In this document: piece by piece, positions 34,071-43,023 of the stretch
How the letters are laid out: each line of letters begins with the position of its first letter
Numbering within the stretch: position 1 is the stretch's first letter
Source: DASWHR01 sp036398095
GTDB taxonomy: Bacteria; Actinomycetota; AC-67
Direction of reading: 5' to 3'
Assembly (NCBI GenBank): GCA_036398095.1
Contig: DASWHR010000141.1
Coordinates: 4,632 to 68,631 of the forward strand
DNA length: 64,000 nt
Notes under the pieces: model-generated
Told to the model about the DNA's origin: nothing
The model's database searches: none
Seen by the model: only the letters and a program-made list of their open reading frames with translations
Made by a program: the position numbers and the translations under genes

Positions 34071-34513
34071 GGCTCCCACTCACGAGAGGATCGCGCGGAC
34101 GTGACCAGCGGGGCGCCAGCGCCGTCGAGTTCGCGATCGTCATGACCGTGCTGTTCATGCTGCTGTTCGGCGTGGTGCAGTTCGGCATCGCATACAACCG
34201 CGCACAAGGCCTGGAAGCCGCCGCGCGCGAAGGCGCGCGATCCGCGTCCATCGGCTCGACCTACACGCAGATCCTCGCGCGGGTCCGGGAAGCCCAGTCG
34301 ATGTTCACGCCGGCCGACGTGGGGATCGTGACCACGCCGGCGACGAGCGGAACCCAGCGGCCGTGCCAGATCGCCGGCGTCGGCGGCACCGTGACGGTGC
34401 AGGCGATCGTGCCCGAAAACAGCGCGTATGCGATCGCGATTCCCTTGTGGGGCAAGCGGCAGATCCGCTACACGGCGCTCGGCGTGTTTCGATGCGAACG
34501 GGGAACCCCATGA
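34064..34513 (+). CDS. tadE: TadE-family pilus assembly protein (pseudopilin)
   Basis: 149 residues. The TadE signature QRGASAVEFAIVMTVLFMLLFGVVQFGIAYN with the processing Gly and Glu, one hydrophobic helix and AAREGARSAS follow. The periplasm-side part has two Cys. ATG at 34064 overlaps pilin 2; the longer in-frame extension runs through the pilin gene and is not used. It overlaps the TadG-like gene by ATGA. Confidence 0.9.
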   Translation: MLRLPLTRGSRGRDQRGASAVEFAIVMTVLFMLLFGVVQFGIAYNRAQGLEAAAREGARSASIGSTYTQILARVREAQSMFTPADVGIVTTPATSGTQRPCQIAGVGGTVTVQAIVPENSAYAIAIPLWGKRQIRYTALGVFRCERGTP

Positions 34514-35676
34514 TCCGGCGCGACGAGAGAGGCGCGACCGCGGTTATCGTCGCCGTGTCGCTGACGGCCGTCCTGGGCGCGGCGGTCCTGTCCATCGACT
34601 CGGGCAGCGTCTGGCGCACGCGCCGCAACCTGATCACCGACACCGACGCGGCCGCGCTTGCCGCCGCCCGGTATCTGGATGCGCAAGGCGCGCGCGCGTG
34701 CGACGCGACCGCGATCACCGACGCCCGCAGCGAAGCGTCCGGCATTGTCGCGGCGAACGACGCGCAGTCCACGCTGGACGGTTTCACGGTCACACCCACC
34801 GGCGGGGATTGTGCGGCCGAGTCGGGCCGCGTCCGCGTGGACGGTCGCTTGACCGCGCAGCTCAGCTTCGCCGGAATCTTCGGCATCGGATCGGTGCCGG
34901 TTGCGTCGTCTTCGATCGCGCAATGGGGACCGCTGTCGGCCGCGACCGGAATGCGGCCCATCGGCATCTGCGACAAGAGCGAGCACTTTCAGGAATGGAG
35001 CCGGTACCTGCGCGGCGACGACACCGGATGGGGCGCGCCGGGAACGGGCCACCCGTCGTATCCGAACGCCGTCGTGCATCGAATCTACGTGCAACGCGGC
35101 GCGTCGGGATGCGGCGACGCGGCCGGCAACTGGGACTGGCTCGACTTCAACGGGGAGAGCCCGCCCAACGGCGTCACGGCGCTGCGCGAATGGTTCTACA
35201 ACGGCTACCAAGGCGTCGTATCGCTCGGCGATGAGGCGACCGGCAGCGTCAAGGACTGCGATCCGGAGCAGGCCGGTGCACAGGACGGCTGCGCGCCGCA
35301 GACCGGCAGCACCGGCGGCTCGCTGCTCGATTCGCTCGAGTACCTGCGCGACAACCGGATCACGTTCCCGATCATCGTCTACGACAAGGTCGTGGACGAC
35401 CGGGACCCGGCGAGCTGCCAGGCGCCGCCGCCGTGGACGGGATCCGGCACCAACGCCCGCTACTGCCACGTCGCGTTCCTGCTCGTGCGCGTGTACGGCT
35501 GGGATCGGATCACCGGGCAATTGCTCGACAACTCATTCGTCGATCTGGAGTTCGTGGACGAATGGTGGGTCGGCTCGATCGGACAGAACCCAAGCGGCGG
35601 CCGCGAGACGGTGCACGGCGTGTCGCTGTGCGGCGGCGGCTACGGAACGAACATCGATCAATCCTGCGACGTGTAA
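34510..35676 (+). CDS. TadG-like pilus-associated protein
   Basis: 388 residues. The N-terminus RRDERGATAVIVAVSLTAVLGAAVLSIDSGSVWRTRRNLITDTDAAALAAARYL is the TadG/TadE-like membrane anchor with the DAAALAAA block. The rest is a secreted domain rich in Cys (12 or more) and aromatic residues, not recognised as a known domain and without a von Willebrand motif. It may be the surface-exposed minor component. Coupled to TadE by a 4-nt overlap. Confidence 0.8.
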   Translation: MIRRDERGATAVIVAVSLTAVLGAAVLSIDSGSVWRTRRNLITDTDAAALAAARYLDAQGARACDATAITDARSEASGIVAANDAQSTLDGFTVTPTGGDCAAESGRVRVDGRLTAQLSFAGIFGIGSVPVASSSIAQWGPLSAATGMRPIGICDKSEHFQEWSRYLRGDDTGWGAPGTGHPSYPNAVVHRIYVQRGASGCGDAAGNWDWLDFNGESPPNGVTALREWFYNGYQGVVSLGDEATGSVKDCDPEQAGAQDGCAPQTGSTGGSLLDSLEYLRDNRITFPIIVYDKVVDDRDPASCQAPPPWTGSGTNARYCHVAFLLVRVYGWDRITGQLLDNSFVDLEFVDEWWVGSIGQNPSGGRETVHGVSLCGGGYGTNIDQSCDV

Positions 35677-35710
35677 CAACGACCGAACAGATTCACGGGA
35701 GGAGTGACCA

Positions 35711-36469
35711 ATGAGTATCGGAACGATGTCCCGGCGAGGAGTGAGCCTCGTCGTCGCGCTGCTGCTGGCCGCGCTGGCGACGGGTGCGTGGGTCTCCTAC
35801 GTTCGCTCCATCGAGCGACGCGCGGTCGACGGCAACGCCACCCTGCAGATCTACATCGCCGGCGACGTGATCCCCGCCGGCACGACGGCCGAGCAGGCCG
35901 ACGGCAACAAGCTGCTCGTCAAGACCGGCGTCCCCAAGCGGCTCGTCGCCGAAGGCGCGGTCACCGAGCTGCCGCAGCTTCGCGGCACCGTCGCCTCGGT
36001 CACGATCCAGAAAGGCGAGCAGATCCTTCGCACGCGCTTTACCTCGCCCGAGCAGGCCGCGCGGTTGCTGCAGATTCCGCCGGGTCTTCATGCGATGAGC
36101 GTCGAGGTGGCCGCCCCGCCGGGCGTCGGCGGATTCGTGCAACCTCACGATCGCGTGTCGGTGATCGCGAAGGTCTCGCCCGAGAACACCGATCCGGTCG
36201 TGCGCTTCCTGTTGCAGGACGTCGAGGTGCTCGCCGTCGGCTCGCGGACGAGCGCCGCCGCGCCGGCGTCGGGATCCCGGGAAGCCGCGCGCGAGAGCGC
36301 CGAACCGGTTCCGACCGATCGGATGCTGCTCACGCTCGCGGTCTCGCCGTTCCAGGCCGAGCAGCTCGCATTCGCGGTGCTGGAAGGCCAGGTGTACTTC
36401 ACGCTGCTTCCGCCGGGCACGAAAGCAACCGGCACGCCGGGCCGGACGGCCGGAAACGTGTTCGGGTGA
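35711..36469 (+). CDS. cpaB: CpaB/RcpC-family pilus assembly protein with SAF domain
   Basis: 252 residues. One N-terminal membrane segment (about 9-30) precedes an SAF-type beta-clip domain (YIAGDVIPAGTTAEQ...VTELPQLRGTVASVTIQKGEQILRTRF), then GLHAMSVEVAAPPGVGGFVQPHDRVSVIA, typical of CpaB. GGGAGGAG lies 6 nt upstream of the ATG. It spans from the membrane to the wall in the Tad machine. GTGA overlap with cpaE. Confidence 0.9.
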   Translation: MSIGTMSRRGVSLVVALLLAALATGAWVSYVRSIERRAVDGNATLQIYIAGDVIPAGTTAEQADGNKLLVKTGVPKRLVAEGAVTELPQLRGTVASVTIQKGEQILRTRFTSPEQAARLLQIPPGLHAMSVEVAAPPGVGGFVQPHDRVSVIAKVSPENTDPVVRFLLQDVEVLAVGSRTSAAAPASGSREAARESAEPVPTDRMLLTLAVSPFQAEQLAFAVLEGQVYFTLLPPGTKATGTPGRTAGNVFG

Positions 36470-37665
36470 TTTCGATGATCGCGTTGATCGAGGCCGATCC
36501 CAACTTCCAAGCCCGCATCTCAAACGAGCTGGGATCACGGACGGAGCCGCTGCAGGTCCTGGGCTTGTCCGACGTCGAGCGGTTGACGTCGGGCGAGCCG
36601 GACCTGCCGGACGTTCTGATCCTGGGCCCGTCGGTTGGCGCACCCGACGCGCTCACCATCGCCGAACGGCTGCGCGCCGGCGCACCGGAGGTGAGCGTCG
36701 TGCTGATCACCGACGCGCTCACGAGCGACCTGCTGCAAGCGGCGTTGCGCGCGGGCGTTCGCGACGTGCTCGGCTCGTCGTTCACCGGCGCCCAGCTGCA
36801 AGATGCGATCGAGCGGGCCGAGCAGGTCTCGCACGGCGTGCGGGACCGCGGCATTCCGCACGACGATCGCGAGCCGTCCGCTCCGTGCCGCGTCGTCACC
36901 GTGTTCTCCGCCAAGGGCGGCGTCGGCAAGTCATTCATCGCCGCGAACCTGGCGGTCCTGCTGGCGCAGCGTCACACTCGCGTCGCGCTGGTCGATCTGG
37001 ACCTGCAGTTCGGGGATCAGGCGATCATGATGCAACTGTTCCCCGGCCGGACGATGTCCGAGGCTGCGGCCAACGTCGAGCGGCTCGATGTGGAATCGCT
37101 CCCCGGGTACATGACGCCGCACAAGTCCGGGCTGCACCTGCTGGCCGCGCCGCTCGAGCCCGGCCTGGCCGAGACGATCCAGCCGTCGGCGACGCAGCGA
37201 ATCCTGCGGCTGCTTCGCCAGTCGTTCGACATCGTCGTGATCGACACGCCGGCGCTGTTCACCGAACACGTGCTTGCCGCGCTCGACGAATCCGACGAGT
37301 GCATCTTCATGACCAGCCTCGACGTTCCCAGCATCAAGAACACGAAGCTGGCATTGCAGACGCTCGAGATGCTGGGCGTCGGCAAGGAACGCATTCGACT
37401 GCTGCTCAACCGCGCCGACGCGCAGGTGGGGCTGCGCGTGCAAGAGGTCGAACGGATGCTCGGCGCGCGCGTCACGACCCAGATCCCGTCGTCGCGGGAA
37501 GTTCCGCTGTCCATCAACCAAGGCACGCCGCTTGCGCTGGCTGATCCGCGTTCGGGCGTTACGGTCGCACTCCGCGAGCTGGCCGAATCGGTCGGCCGCG
37601 GCGCGCCCGTCCACGAGCCCGACGCCAAAGGCGGCCGGTTCCGTTTGAAGAGGAAGGTGTCATGA
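36466..37665 (+). CDS. cpaE: CpaE/TadZ pilus localisation ATPase
   Basis: 399 residues from GTG 36466 (or 396 from the ATG at 36475). An atypical receiver domain (about 5-120) is followed by a MinD/ParA ATPase domain with the deviant Walker A FSAKGGVGKS (about 147-156), VDLDLQFGD and VVIDTPALF. CpaE/TadZ positions the pilus machine at the pole. The GTG overlaps the cpaB stop, and the stop overlaps the cpaF ATG. Confidence 0.9.
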   Translation: MISMIALIEADPNFQARISNELGSRTEPLQVLGLSDVERLTSGEPDLPDVLILGPSVGAPDALTIAERLRAGAPEVSVVLITDALTSDLLQAALRAGVRDVLGSSFTGAQLQDAIERAEQVSHGVRDRGIPHDDREPSAPCRVVTVFSAKGGVGKSFIAANLAVLLAQRHTRVALVDLDLQFGDQAIMMQLFPGRTMSEAAANVERLDVESLPGYMTPHKSGLHLLAAPLEPGLAETIQPSATQRILRLLRQSFDIVVIDTPALFTEHVLAALDESDECIFMTSLDVPSIKNTKLALQTLEMLGVGKERIRLLLNRADAQVGLRVQEVERMLGARVTTQIPSSREVPLSINQGTPLALADPRSGVTVALRELAESVGRGAPVHEPDAKGGRFRLKRKVS

Positions 37666-39038
37666 GCCTGTACGAACGACTCTCGAAGGCGCGCGACGTG
37701 GCGCCGGCCGGCAACGGCGGCTCCGTCGCCGAGCTTCGCATCGCCGATCCGTTCGCCGAACTCAAACGCGGCATCCATCAGGCGCTCGTCGCGGCGCTCG
37801 GACCGAAGCTCTACGACAAGACGATGACGGCCGAGCAGCTCGAGGCGCACGTCCGGGAACAACTCGGCGACGTGCTCGCCGGCACCGAGACGCCGCTGTC
37901 GGGCGCCGACCGGCAGCGCCTGTCCCGCGAGATCGCCGACGACATCCTCGGCCACGGTCCGATCGAGCCCTACCTTCAGGATCCGACCGTGACCGAGGTC
38001 ATGGTCAACGGTCCCTACACCGTCTACATCGAGCGCGAAGGCAAGATCGTGCGCACGCCGGCCCAGTTTCTCGATGAGGCGCATCTCCGGCACACGATCG
38101 ACAAGATCGTCGGTCGCGTCGGCCGGCGCATCGATGAGGCCTCGCCGTACGTGGACGCACGCCTGCCCGACGGCAGCCGCGTCAACGCGGCGATCCCGCC
38201 GATCATGCTCGACGGGCCGGTGCTTACGATTCGAAAGTTCAGCCGCGAGCCGTTCAAGGCGCAGGATCTGGTGGCGTTCGGAACCATGAGCGCGAAGCTG
38301 TCGTCGTTCCTGGAGGCGAGCGTTCGCGGCAAGATCAACATCATCATCTCCGGCGGGACCGGGGCCGGGAAGACGAGCACGCTCAACGTGGTCTCGTCGT
38401 TCATCCCGGAAAACGAACGGATCATCACGATCGAGGACTCGGCCGAGCTTCGGCTGAACCAGCCGCACGTGGTTCGCGCCGAGTCGCGACCGCCGAACAT
38501 CGAAGGACGCGGGCAGGTCTCGATCCGCGACCTGGTCCGCAACTCGCTCCGCATGCGGCCCGACCGGATCGTGGTCGGCGAGGTTCGCGGCGGCGAAGCG
38601 CTTGACATGCTCCAGGCTATGAACACCGGTCATGACGGCTCGATCTCGACCGCGCACGCCAACACGCCCCGGGACGCATTGTCCAGGCTGGAGACGATGT
38701 GCCTGATGGCCGGCATGGATCTGCCGGTTCGCGCGATCCGCGAGCAGATCGCTTCGGCGGTTCAACTGATCGTGCACCAGTCGCGCCTCAAGGACGGGAC
38801 GCGCCGCATCACACACGTCACCGAAGTCGTCGGCATGGAAGGCGACGTGATCACGCTGCAAGACCTGTTCCTGTTCGACTTCGGGATGGGCCTGGACGAT
38901 GCCGGCAAGTTCCGCGGACACATCAAGCCGACCGGCATCCGCCCGAAGTTCGCCGAGCATCTCAAAGACGTCGGCGTGCCGCTTCCGGCCGACATGTTCG
39001 AGCCCGAGCCGTTCGCGCGAGAGGAGGCGTGGGCATGA
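37662..39038 (+). CDS. cpaF: CpaF/TadA secretion ATPase
   Basis: 458 residues, a type II/IV secretion ATPase. Walker A GGTGAGKTST (about 230-239), Asp box ITIEDSAELRL, Walker B region RPDRIVVGEVRGGEA and His box TGHDGSISTAHAN are intact. The N-terminal domain has ILGHGPIEPYLQDPTVTEVMVNGP. It powers pilus polymerisation as a cytoplasmic hexamer. ATGA overlaps on both sides bind it to cpaE and tadB. Confidence 0.95.
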   Translation: MSLYERLSKARDVAPAGNGGSVAELRIADPFAELKRGIHQALVAALGPKLYDKTMTAEQLEAHVREQLGDVLAGTETPLSGADRQRLSREIADDILGHGPIEPYLQDPTVTEVMVNGPYTVYIEREGKIVRTPAQFLDEAHLRHTIDKIVGRVGRRIDEASPYVDARLPDGSRVNAAIPPIMLDGPVLTIRKFSREPFKAQDLVAFGTMSAKLSSFLEASVRGKINIIISGGTGAGKTSTLNVVSSFIPENERIITIEDSAELRLNQPHVVRAESRPPNIEGRGQVSIRDLVRNSLRMRPDRIVVGEVRGGEALDMLQAMNTGHDGSISTAHANTPRDALSRLETMCLMAGMDLPVRAIREQIASAVQLIVHQSRLKDGTRRITHVTEVVGMEGDVITLQDLFLFDFGMGLDDAGKFRGHIKPTGIRPKFAEHLKDVGVPLPADMFEPEPFAREEAWA

Positions 39039-40012
39039 CGCCGCTGCTGCAGGCATCGCTCGTGTCGTTCGCCGCGCTGGCGATCATCTTCGGGATCATC
39101 CTGACCGGCCGGCGCGACCGCGGCGCCGTCAAACGCATCGAGCGACGGATCAAGCTGTATTCCATCGGCTCCGGCGGGAAGCGCACGCGCACGAAAGGCG
39201 TGCTTGCCGAATCGCCGGTCGCGCGTCGCGCGGTGGATCTGGTGGACAAGCTGCCGCGCAGCCCCAAGAAGGACAAGGCGCTGGCCGCCCAGTTGGAGCG
39301 CGCCGGCTGGCCGCTGCGGCCCGCGGAGATGCTCGCCATTCGCCTTGCGGCCGGCGCCGGCGCCGGGGTGGCGCTGGCGATCCTGCTCGGCAAACCGCTC
39401 GCCGGTCCGATCGTCGCGGTCGTCGCCTACCTCGTCCCCAAGACGGCGCTCGACCGGGCCGTCGCCAAGCGCACGAACAAGTTCCTCGGACAGCTTCCCG
39501 ACACGCTGCAGCTTCTGTCGGGTTCGCTGAAAGCCGGCTACGGGCTGGTGCAGGCCGTCGATACGCTTGTGAAGGAAACGCCGGCGCCGACATCGACGGA
39601 ATTTTCGCGCGTGCTCGCCGAGACGCGCCTGGGCATGCCGCTGGAGGATTCGCTGCACCAGATGGCCGAGCGCATCGGCAGCGAGGACTTCGCCTGGGTC
39701 GTCATGGCGATCTCGATCCAACGGCAAGTCGGCGGAAATCTCGCCGAGCTGCTCTCGACCGTCGCGACCACGCTGCGCGACCGCGAAGCCGTGCGGCGCC
39801 AGGTCAAGGTTCTGTCCGCCGAAGGACGCCTGTCGGCATACATCCTGATCGGCTTGCCGTTCGCGATCGCCGGCTACGTCGCGATGGTCAATCCCGAGTT
39901 CTTGGAGCAACTGACCGGCGAGCGCGTCGGCCAGATCATGATCGCCGGATCGCTCGTGTTGATGGGCATCGGCGCGGCCTGGATGCGCAAGATCATCCGG
40001 ATCGACGTGTAA
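39035..40012 (+). CDS. tadB: TadB inner-membrane platform protein
   Basis: 325 residues. An N-terminal membrane helix, a central hydrophobic pair (about 105-135), a GspF-type cytoplasmic domain (LPDTLQLLSGSLKAGYGLVQAVDTLVKE...SEDFAWVVMAISIQRQVGGNLAELL) and two C-terminal membrane segments. It forms the platform with TadC. ATG at 39035 overlaps the cpaF stop. Confidence 0.92.
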   Translation: MTPLLQASLVSFAALAIIFGIILTGRRDRGAVKRIERRIKLYSIGSGGKRTRTKGVLAESPVARRAVDLVDKLPRSPKKDKALAAQLERAGWPLRPAEMLAIRLAAGAGAGVALAILLGKPLAGPIVAVVAYLVPKTALDRAVAKRTNKFLGQLPDTLQLLSGSLKAGYGLVQAVDTLVKETPAPTSTEFSRVLAETRLGMPLEDSLHQMAERIGSEDFAWVVMAISIQRQVGGNLAELLSTVATTLRDREAVRRQVKVLSAEGRLSAYILIGLPFAIAGYVAMVNPEFLEQLTGERVGQIMIAGSLVLMGIGAAWMRKIIRIDV

Positions 40013-40027
40013 AGGAGTGACGACGCG

Positions 40028-40963
40028 ATGATCATCGGAACAACCGTCGCCGCCGCCGTCTTCTTCGCCGGCTGCGCGCTCGCATTCGTCACGATTGAAG
40101 GAGTCGTGGTCGAACGCGCCCGCGTCAACCGAAACATGCGGCGCCTGAAGAACATCGACTTGAAAGCGACCGATCTTCGCCGCAAGGAGCTGGCCAAGCC
40201 GTTCGCCGGCCGCGTGGCCTGGCCGCTGCTGCGATTCGTCGGCCGCTTCGCGAAGAAGTTCACGCCGGCCGGCGTGGTCGAGCGCCTGGCACACGATCTC
40301 GTCTACGCGGGCAGCCCGGTCGCGTGGGACGCCGAACGGATTCTGGCGACAAAGCTGGTCGCCGCGGCCGGCGGCTTTCTGGTGCCGTCGCTCGGCGGGC
40401 CGCTGCTCGGGATGGCGCCGGTCCGCGGCATCGTCGGCGGCGTGGTCTTCGCAATCCTCGGCTACTACGCGCCCGAGTGGGCGCTGCGGTCGCGGGCCGG
40501 CACGCGGCAGGCCGCGATTCAGCGGGCGCTGCCGGATGCGATGGATCTGCTCTCGATCACCGTCGAGGCCGGACTGGGATTCGACGCGGCCGTCAAACGC
40601 GTCGCCGGACAGGCGCGCGGACCTTTGGGCGAGGAATTGCATCGCGTGCTTCAAGAGATGCAGATCGGAAAGCCGCGCGCCCAGGCGCTGCGTTCGCTCG
40701 CCGACCGGACGTCGGTTCCCGAATTGCAATCGTTCGTGCTGGCGATGGTGCAGGCCGACTCGTTCGGCATCGCCATCGGGCAGGTGCTGCACGTGCAGGC
40801 CCGGGAGATGCGTTTGAAGCGGCGGCAGCGCGCGGAGGAACGCGCACAGAAGATTCCGGTGAAGATCCTGATGCCGCTGTTGGGGTGCGTGTTCCCGTCG
40901 CTGTTCGTGGTCATTCTGGGGCCGGCCGGCATCCAGATCTACCGGAGCATGCTGAGCAACTAG
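40028..40963 (+). CDS. tadC: TadC inner-membrane platform protein
   Basis: 311 residues with the same GspF-type layout: N-terminal helix, hydrophobic pair near 110-155, cytoplasmic domain LPDAMDLLSITVEAGLGFDAAVKRVAGQARG...LQSFVLAMVQADSFGIAIGQVL and a C-terminal helix (KILMPLLGCVFPSLFVVILGPAGIQIY). AAAGGAG lies upstream. It is one nt from the next gene. Confidence 0.92.
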   Translation: MIIGTTVAAAVFFAGCALAFVTIEGVVVERARVNRNMRRLKNIDLKATDLRRKELAKPFAGRVAWPLLRFVGRFAKKFTPAGVVERLAHDLVYAGSPVAWDAERILATKLVAAAGGFLVPSLGGPLLGMAPVRGIVGGVVFAILGYYAPEWALRSRAGTRQAAIQRALPDAMDLLSITVEAGLGFDAAVKRVAGQARGPLGEELHRVLQEMQIGKPRAQALRSLADRTSVPELQSFVLAMVQADSFGIAIGQVLHVQAREMRLKRRQRAEERAQKIPVKILMPLLGCVFPSLFVVILGPAGIQIYRSMLSN

Positions 40964-40964
40964 C

Positions 40965-42314
40965 ATGAGGATCCTCGCGTTCACCACAGATGCCTCGCTC
41001 GAGGTGGCTCTTGCCTCGCTCGACGAGCGGTTCGAAATCGTCGCCGCCCGCGATCCGGAAGGGGCGCTCGCCGAGGCGTGCCGGTCGGATCTTGCGCTCG
41101 TCGCGCTGGGCACGACCGATCGCGGCCGCAGCGCGGTCGAAGCGCTGCACCGGCTGCGCGTCGGCATCCCGTGCCTGATCGTCGGCGACGTCGTTCCCGG
41201 CGACGACGGAGCCGTCCCTGTGCTCGTGCGCCCGTTCTCGCTCGGCGACCTGACCGAGGCGATGGTGCGTGCCGTGCAGCGCCCGTCAGTCCCGGAGTCT
41301 CAGCCGGAGCCCGAGCCGGAGGCCGCCGAACCCTTCATTGACCTGCCTCCCCCGGTCGCCACAGCGGCGCAGCCGGAGCCGGAACCACAGCCGGAACCGG
41401 AGCCGGAACCGCAGCCGGACGAGGTACCGGACGAGGTACCGGCGGCGTTTCCCGATCACGAGACGGTCGAAGAATTGCTTCGGCAATTGGAGGAGGCCGC
41501 GGCCGCCGTGCCGCCCGCCGCCGCAACACCGTCCAGGGATCCGGTGTCGTGGGCGCTGGACGCGCTGCACGAGATCGGCGACGCCCCCGCGCCCGAACCG
41601 CGAGCGCGGCCGCTTCCGGCCGGCGCCGCGCCCGAGCAAGAAGCCACCGCCGCGCGCATCGTGCGTCATGCCGCCGCCGCTCCCCGCAGCGGCGACTGGC
41701 TCGCCGACCGCGGCGGCGAACGAAGCGGGCTCCATCGCCTGCGTCGCCGCCGGCGTGCGATCCCGGTGGCCGGCTCGCCGCGCGCATCGATCATGCGCCG
41801 CGTCCGCTCGGCGCTGGAAGGCGCGCGCGAACTGGAGGCGCTGCTCGAAGAGATCCCGTCCCTGTCGGACCCGCATGCGATGGCGCGCGCGCTGGTGCGC
41901 GAAGCCGTCGAGCTGCTCGGCTCCGAGACGGCGGCGCTGTACTCCGCCGACCCCGACGGGTATCGCATCGCCGCGGCGCACGGCTTGTCCCCCGTCGAGC
42001 AGTCGATTGTGGTTCCGCGCGAGCAGCCGTTGTTCGGCGACGTCGCCGGCCGCTTGGAAGCGGTTCTGGTCGCGCCGGTCGATCTGGTTCGGGGGCTCGT
42101 CGCAGGCATCGGCGGCACAACCACCGAGGCACTGATGCTCGCGCCGCTGGACGTGGACGGGCGATGCGCCGGCATTCTGCTCGCCGGCCGTTCGCGCTTC
42201 GGAGACGAAGACTTGGAACGTCTGTGGCATCTCGCCGAGGAAGCAGCGCCGGGCTTCGCAGCCGCGCGACTGATCGAGCGGATCCGCCGGCGCGACCTTC
42301 CCGTCGCGCTCTAG
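40965..42314 (+). CDS. Receiver-like / GAF-domain protein at the end of the pilus operon
   Basis: 449 residues in three parts. The first 105 resemble a response-regulator receiver domain that lacks the phospho-acceptor Asp (LALVALGTTDR in its place). Residues about 110-165 are a Pro-Glu-rich linker (QPEPEPQPEPEPEP). The C-terminal part (about 275-440) is a GAF-type domain (SLSDPHAMARALVREAVELLGSETAALYSADPDG...LMLAPLDVDGRCAGILLAGRSRF). No output domain is present. Starting one nt after the tadC stop, it probably serves the pilus system as a signalling or scaffold protein. The stop TAG is within the CTAG end of MITE copy 2. Confidence 0.75.
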   Translation: MRILAFTTDASLEVALASLDERFEIVAARDPEGALAEACRSDLALVALGTTDRGRSAVEALHRLRVGIPCLIVGDVVPGDDGAVPVLVRPFSLGDLTEAMVRAVQRPSVPESQPEPEPEAAEPFIDLPPPVATAAQPEPEPQPEPEPEPQPDEVPDEVPAAFPDHETVEELLRQLEEAAAAVPPAAATPSRDPVSWALDALHEIGDAPAPEPRARPLPAGAAPEQEATAARIVRHAAAAPRSGDWLADRGGERSGLHRLRRRRRAIPVAGSPRASIMRRVRSALEGARELEALLEEIPSLSDPHAMARALVREAVELLGSETAALYSADPDGYRIAAAHGLSPVEQSIVVPREQPLFGDVAGRLEAVLVAPVDLVRGLVAGIGGTTTEALMLAPLDVDGRCAGILLAGRSRFGDEDLERLWHLAEEAAPGFAAARLIERIRRRDLPVAL

Positions 42315-42428
42315 GAGGGTGCTGAAAAAGACCGACCTGTGCTTGGTCGGACTTCAATCAGCCCATGCCGGAGAGTTAACATCGGGCGGGCTTGCATGCA
42401 GACACTCACTTTTTCAGCACCCTCCTAG
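42311..42428. mobile_element. MITE-like element, copy 2 (118 bp)
   Basis: Same length as copy 1 (19273-19390), the same perfect 20-bp terminal inverted repeats including the flanking CTAG, and seven substitutions in the interior. It lies between the GAF-protein stop and a membrane-protein gene. Equal length and low divergence indicate recent spread by a transposase encoded elsewhere. Its hairpin may end the pilus operon transcript. Confidence 0.85.
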
Positions 42429-42439
42429 CAGGATCCGGG

Positions 42440-42445
42440 TACGCT
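42440..42445 (+). promoter_or_regulatory. Predicted -10 box (leaderless)
   Basis: TACGCT stands 8 nt before the ATG of the membrane-protein gene at 42454. There is no Shine-Dalgarno sequence. The box lies 12 bp past the MITE end. Confidence 0.4.
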
Positions 42446-42453
42446 AACGCGCC

Positions 42454-42942
42454 ATGCGCACCCGAACGGCGGGCATGATCGCCTCGCGCGTCCTCGCGAT
42501 CTATATCGCCTTCACGTCGATCATCTTTTCCGGCGAGTTGATTCACGCGCTCATCGAAGGTCGCCCGGCCGGCGTCGTCGCCGAATCGGCCCTGCCGGCC
42601 GGCGTCGCGCTCGGACTGGCGCTGCTTCTTTGGGTCGCCGCGCCGGCCGTCGCCGATCGTCTGGCCGGCAGCGCGAGCGGCGGCGCGGGCGAAGAAGACT
42701 CGCCGGCCCGCGCCGCGGACATCGCGGCGATTGCATTCACCGTCGCCGGGCTGTTCATCGCCGCCCAGGCGTTGCCTCTGGTCGCGCACGCGCTGACGCG
42801 ACTCGCGATCGGCGAAGGCACCGGGCGCGACATCGCGGCGGATCTCGCCTCGGCCATCGCTCGCACCACCATCGGAGCGGCGCTGGCCGCGACCGCCCGG
42901 TCGCTTGCCAAGCGCTTGTTTGCGCCCGAAAGCACCCGGTAG
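42454..42942 (+). CDS. Small integral membrane protein of unknown function
   Basis: 162 residues with three clear membrane segments (about 8-28, 46-65, 88-112) and a possible fourth near 128-148. A Gly/Ser/Glu-rich loop follows segment 2, and the C-terminus is basic. I recognise no family. It probably has its own leaderless promoter and is not part of the pilus operon. Confidence 0.7.
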   Translation: MRTRTAGMIASRVLAIYIAFTSIIFSGELIHALIEGRPAGVVAESALPAGVALGLALLLWVAAPAVADRLAGSASGGAGEEDSPARAADIAAIAFTVAGLFIAAQALPLVAHALTRLAIGEGTGRDIAADLASAIARTTIGAALAATARSLAKRLFAPESTR

Positions 42943-43023
42943 CTCCCGCCCTTCAGATCGCGGGGAAAGTCTGCCCGATCGGACATGTTCGGATGCCGGC
43001 GATCTGGGGCAGGATTGAAAGTC

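Noticed and set aside
38762..41167. 801-codon open frame opposite tadB, tadC and the GAF gene
   Set aside because: Antisense to firmly identified Tad genes; no own domain or ribosome binding site.
41335..41450. Tandem repeat array in the GAF-protein gene
   Set aside because: It is an irregular Pro-Glu codon stretch in a linker, not a DNA repeat with conserved units.
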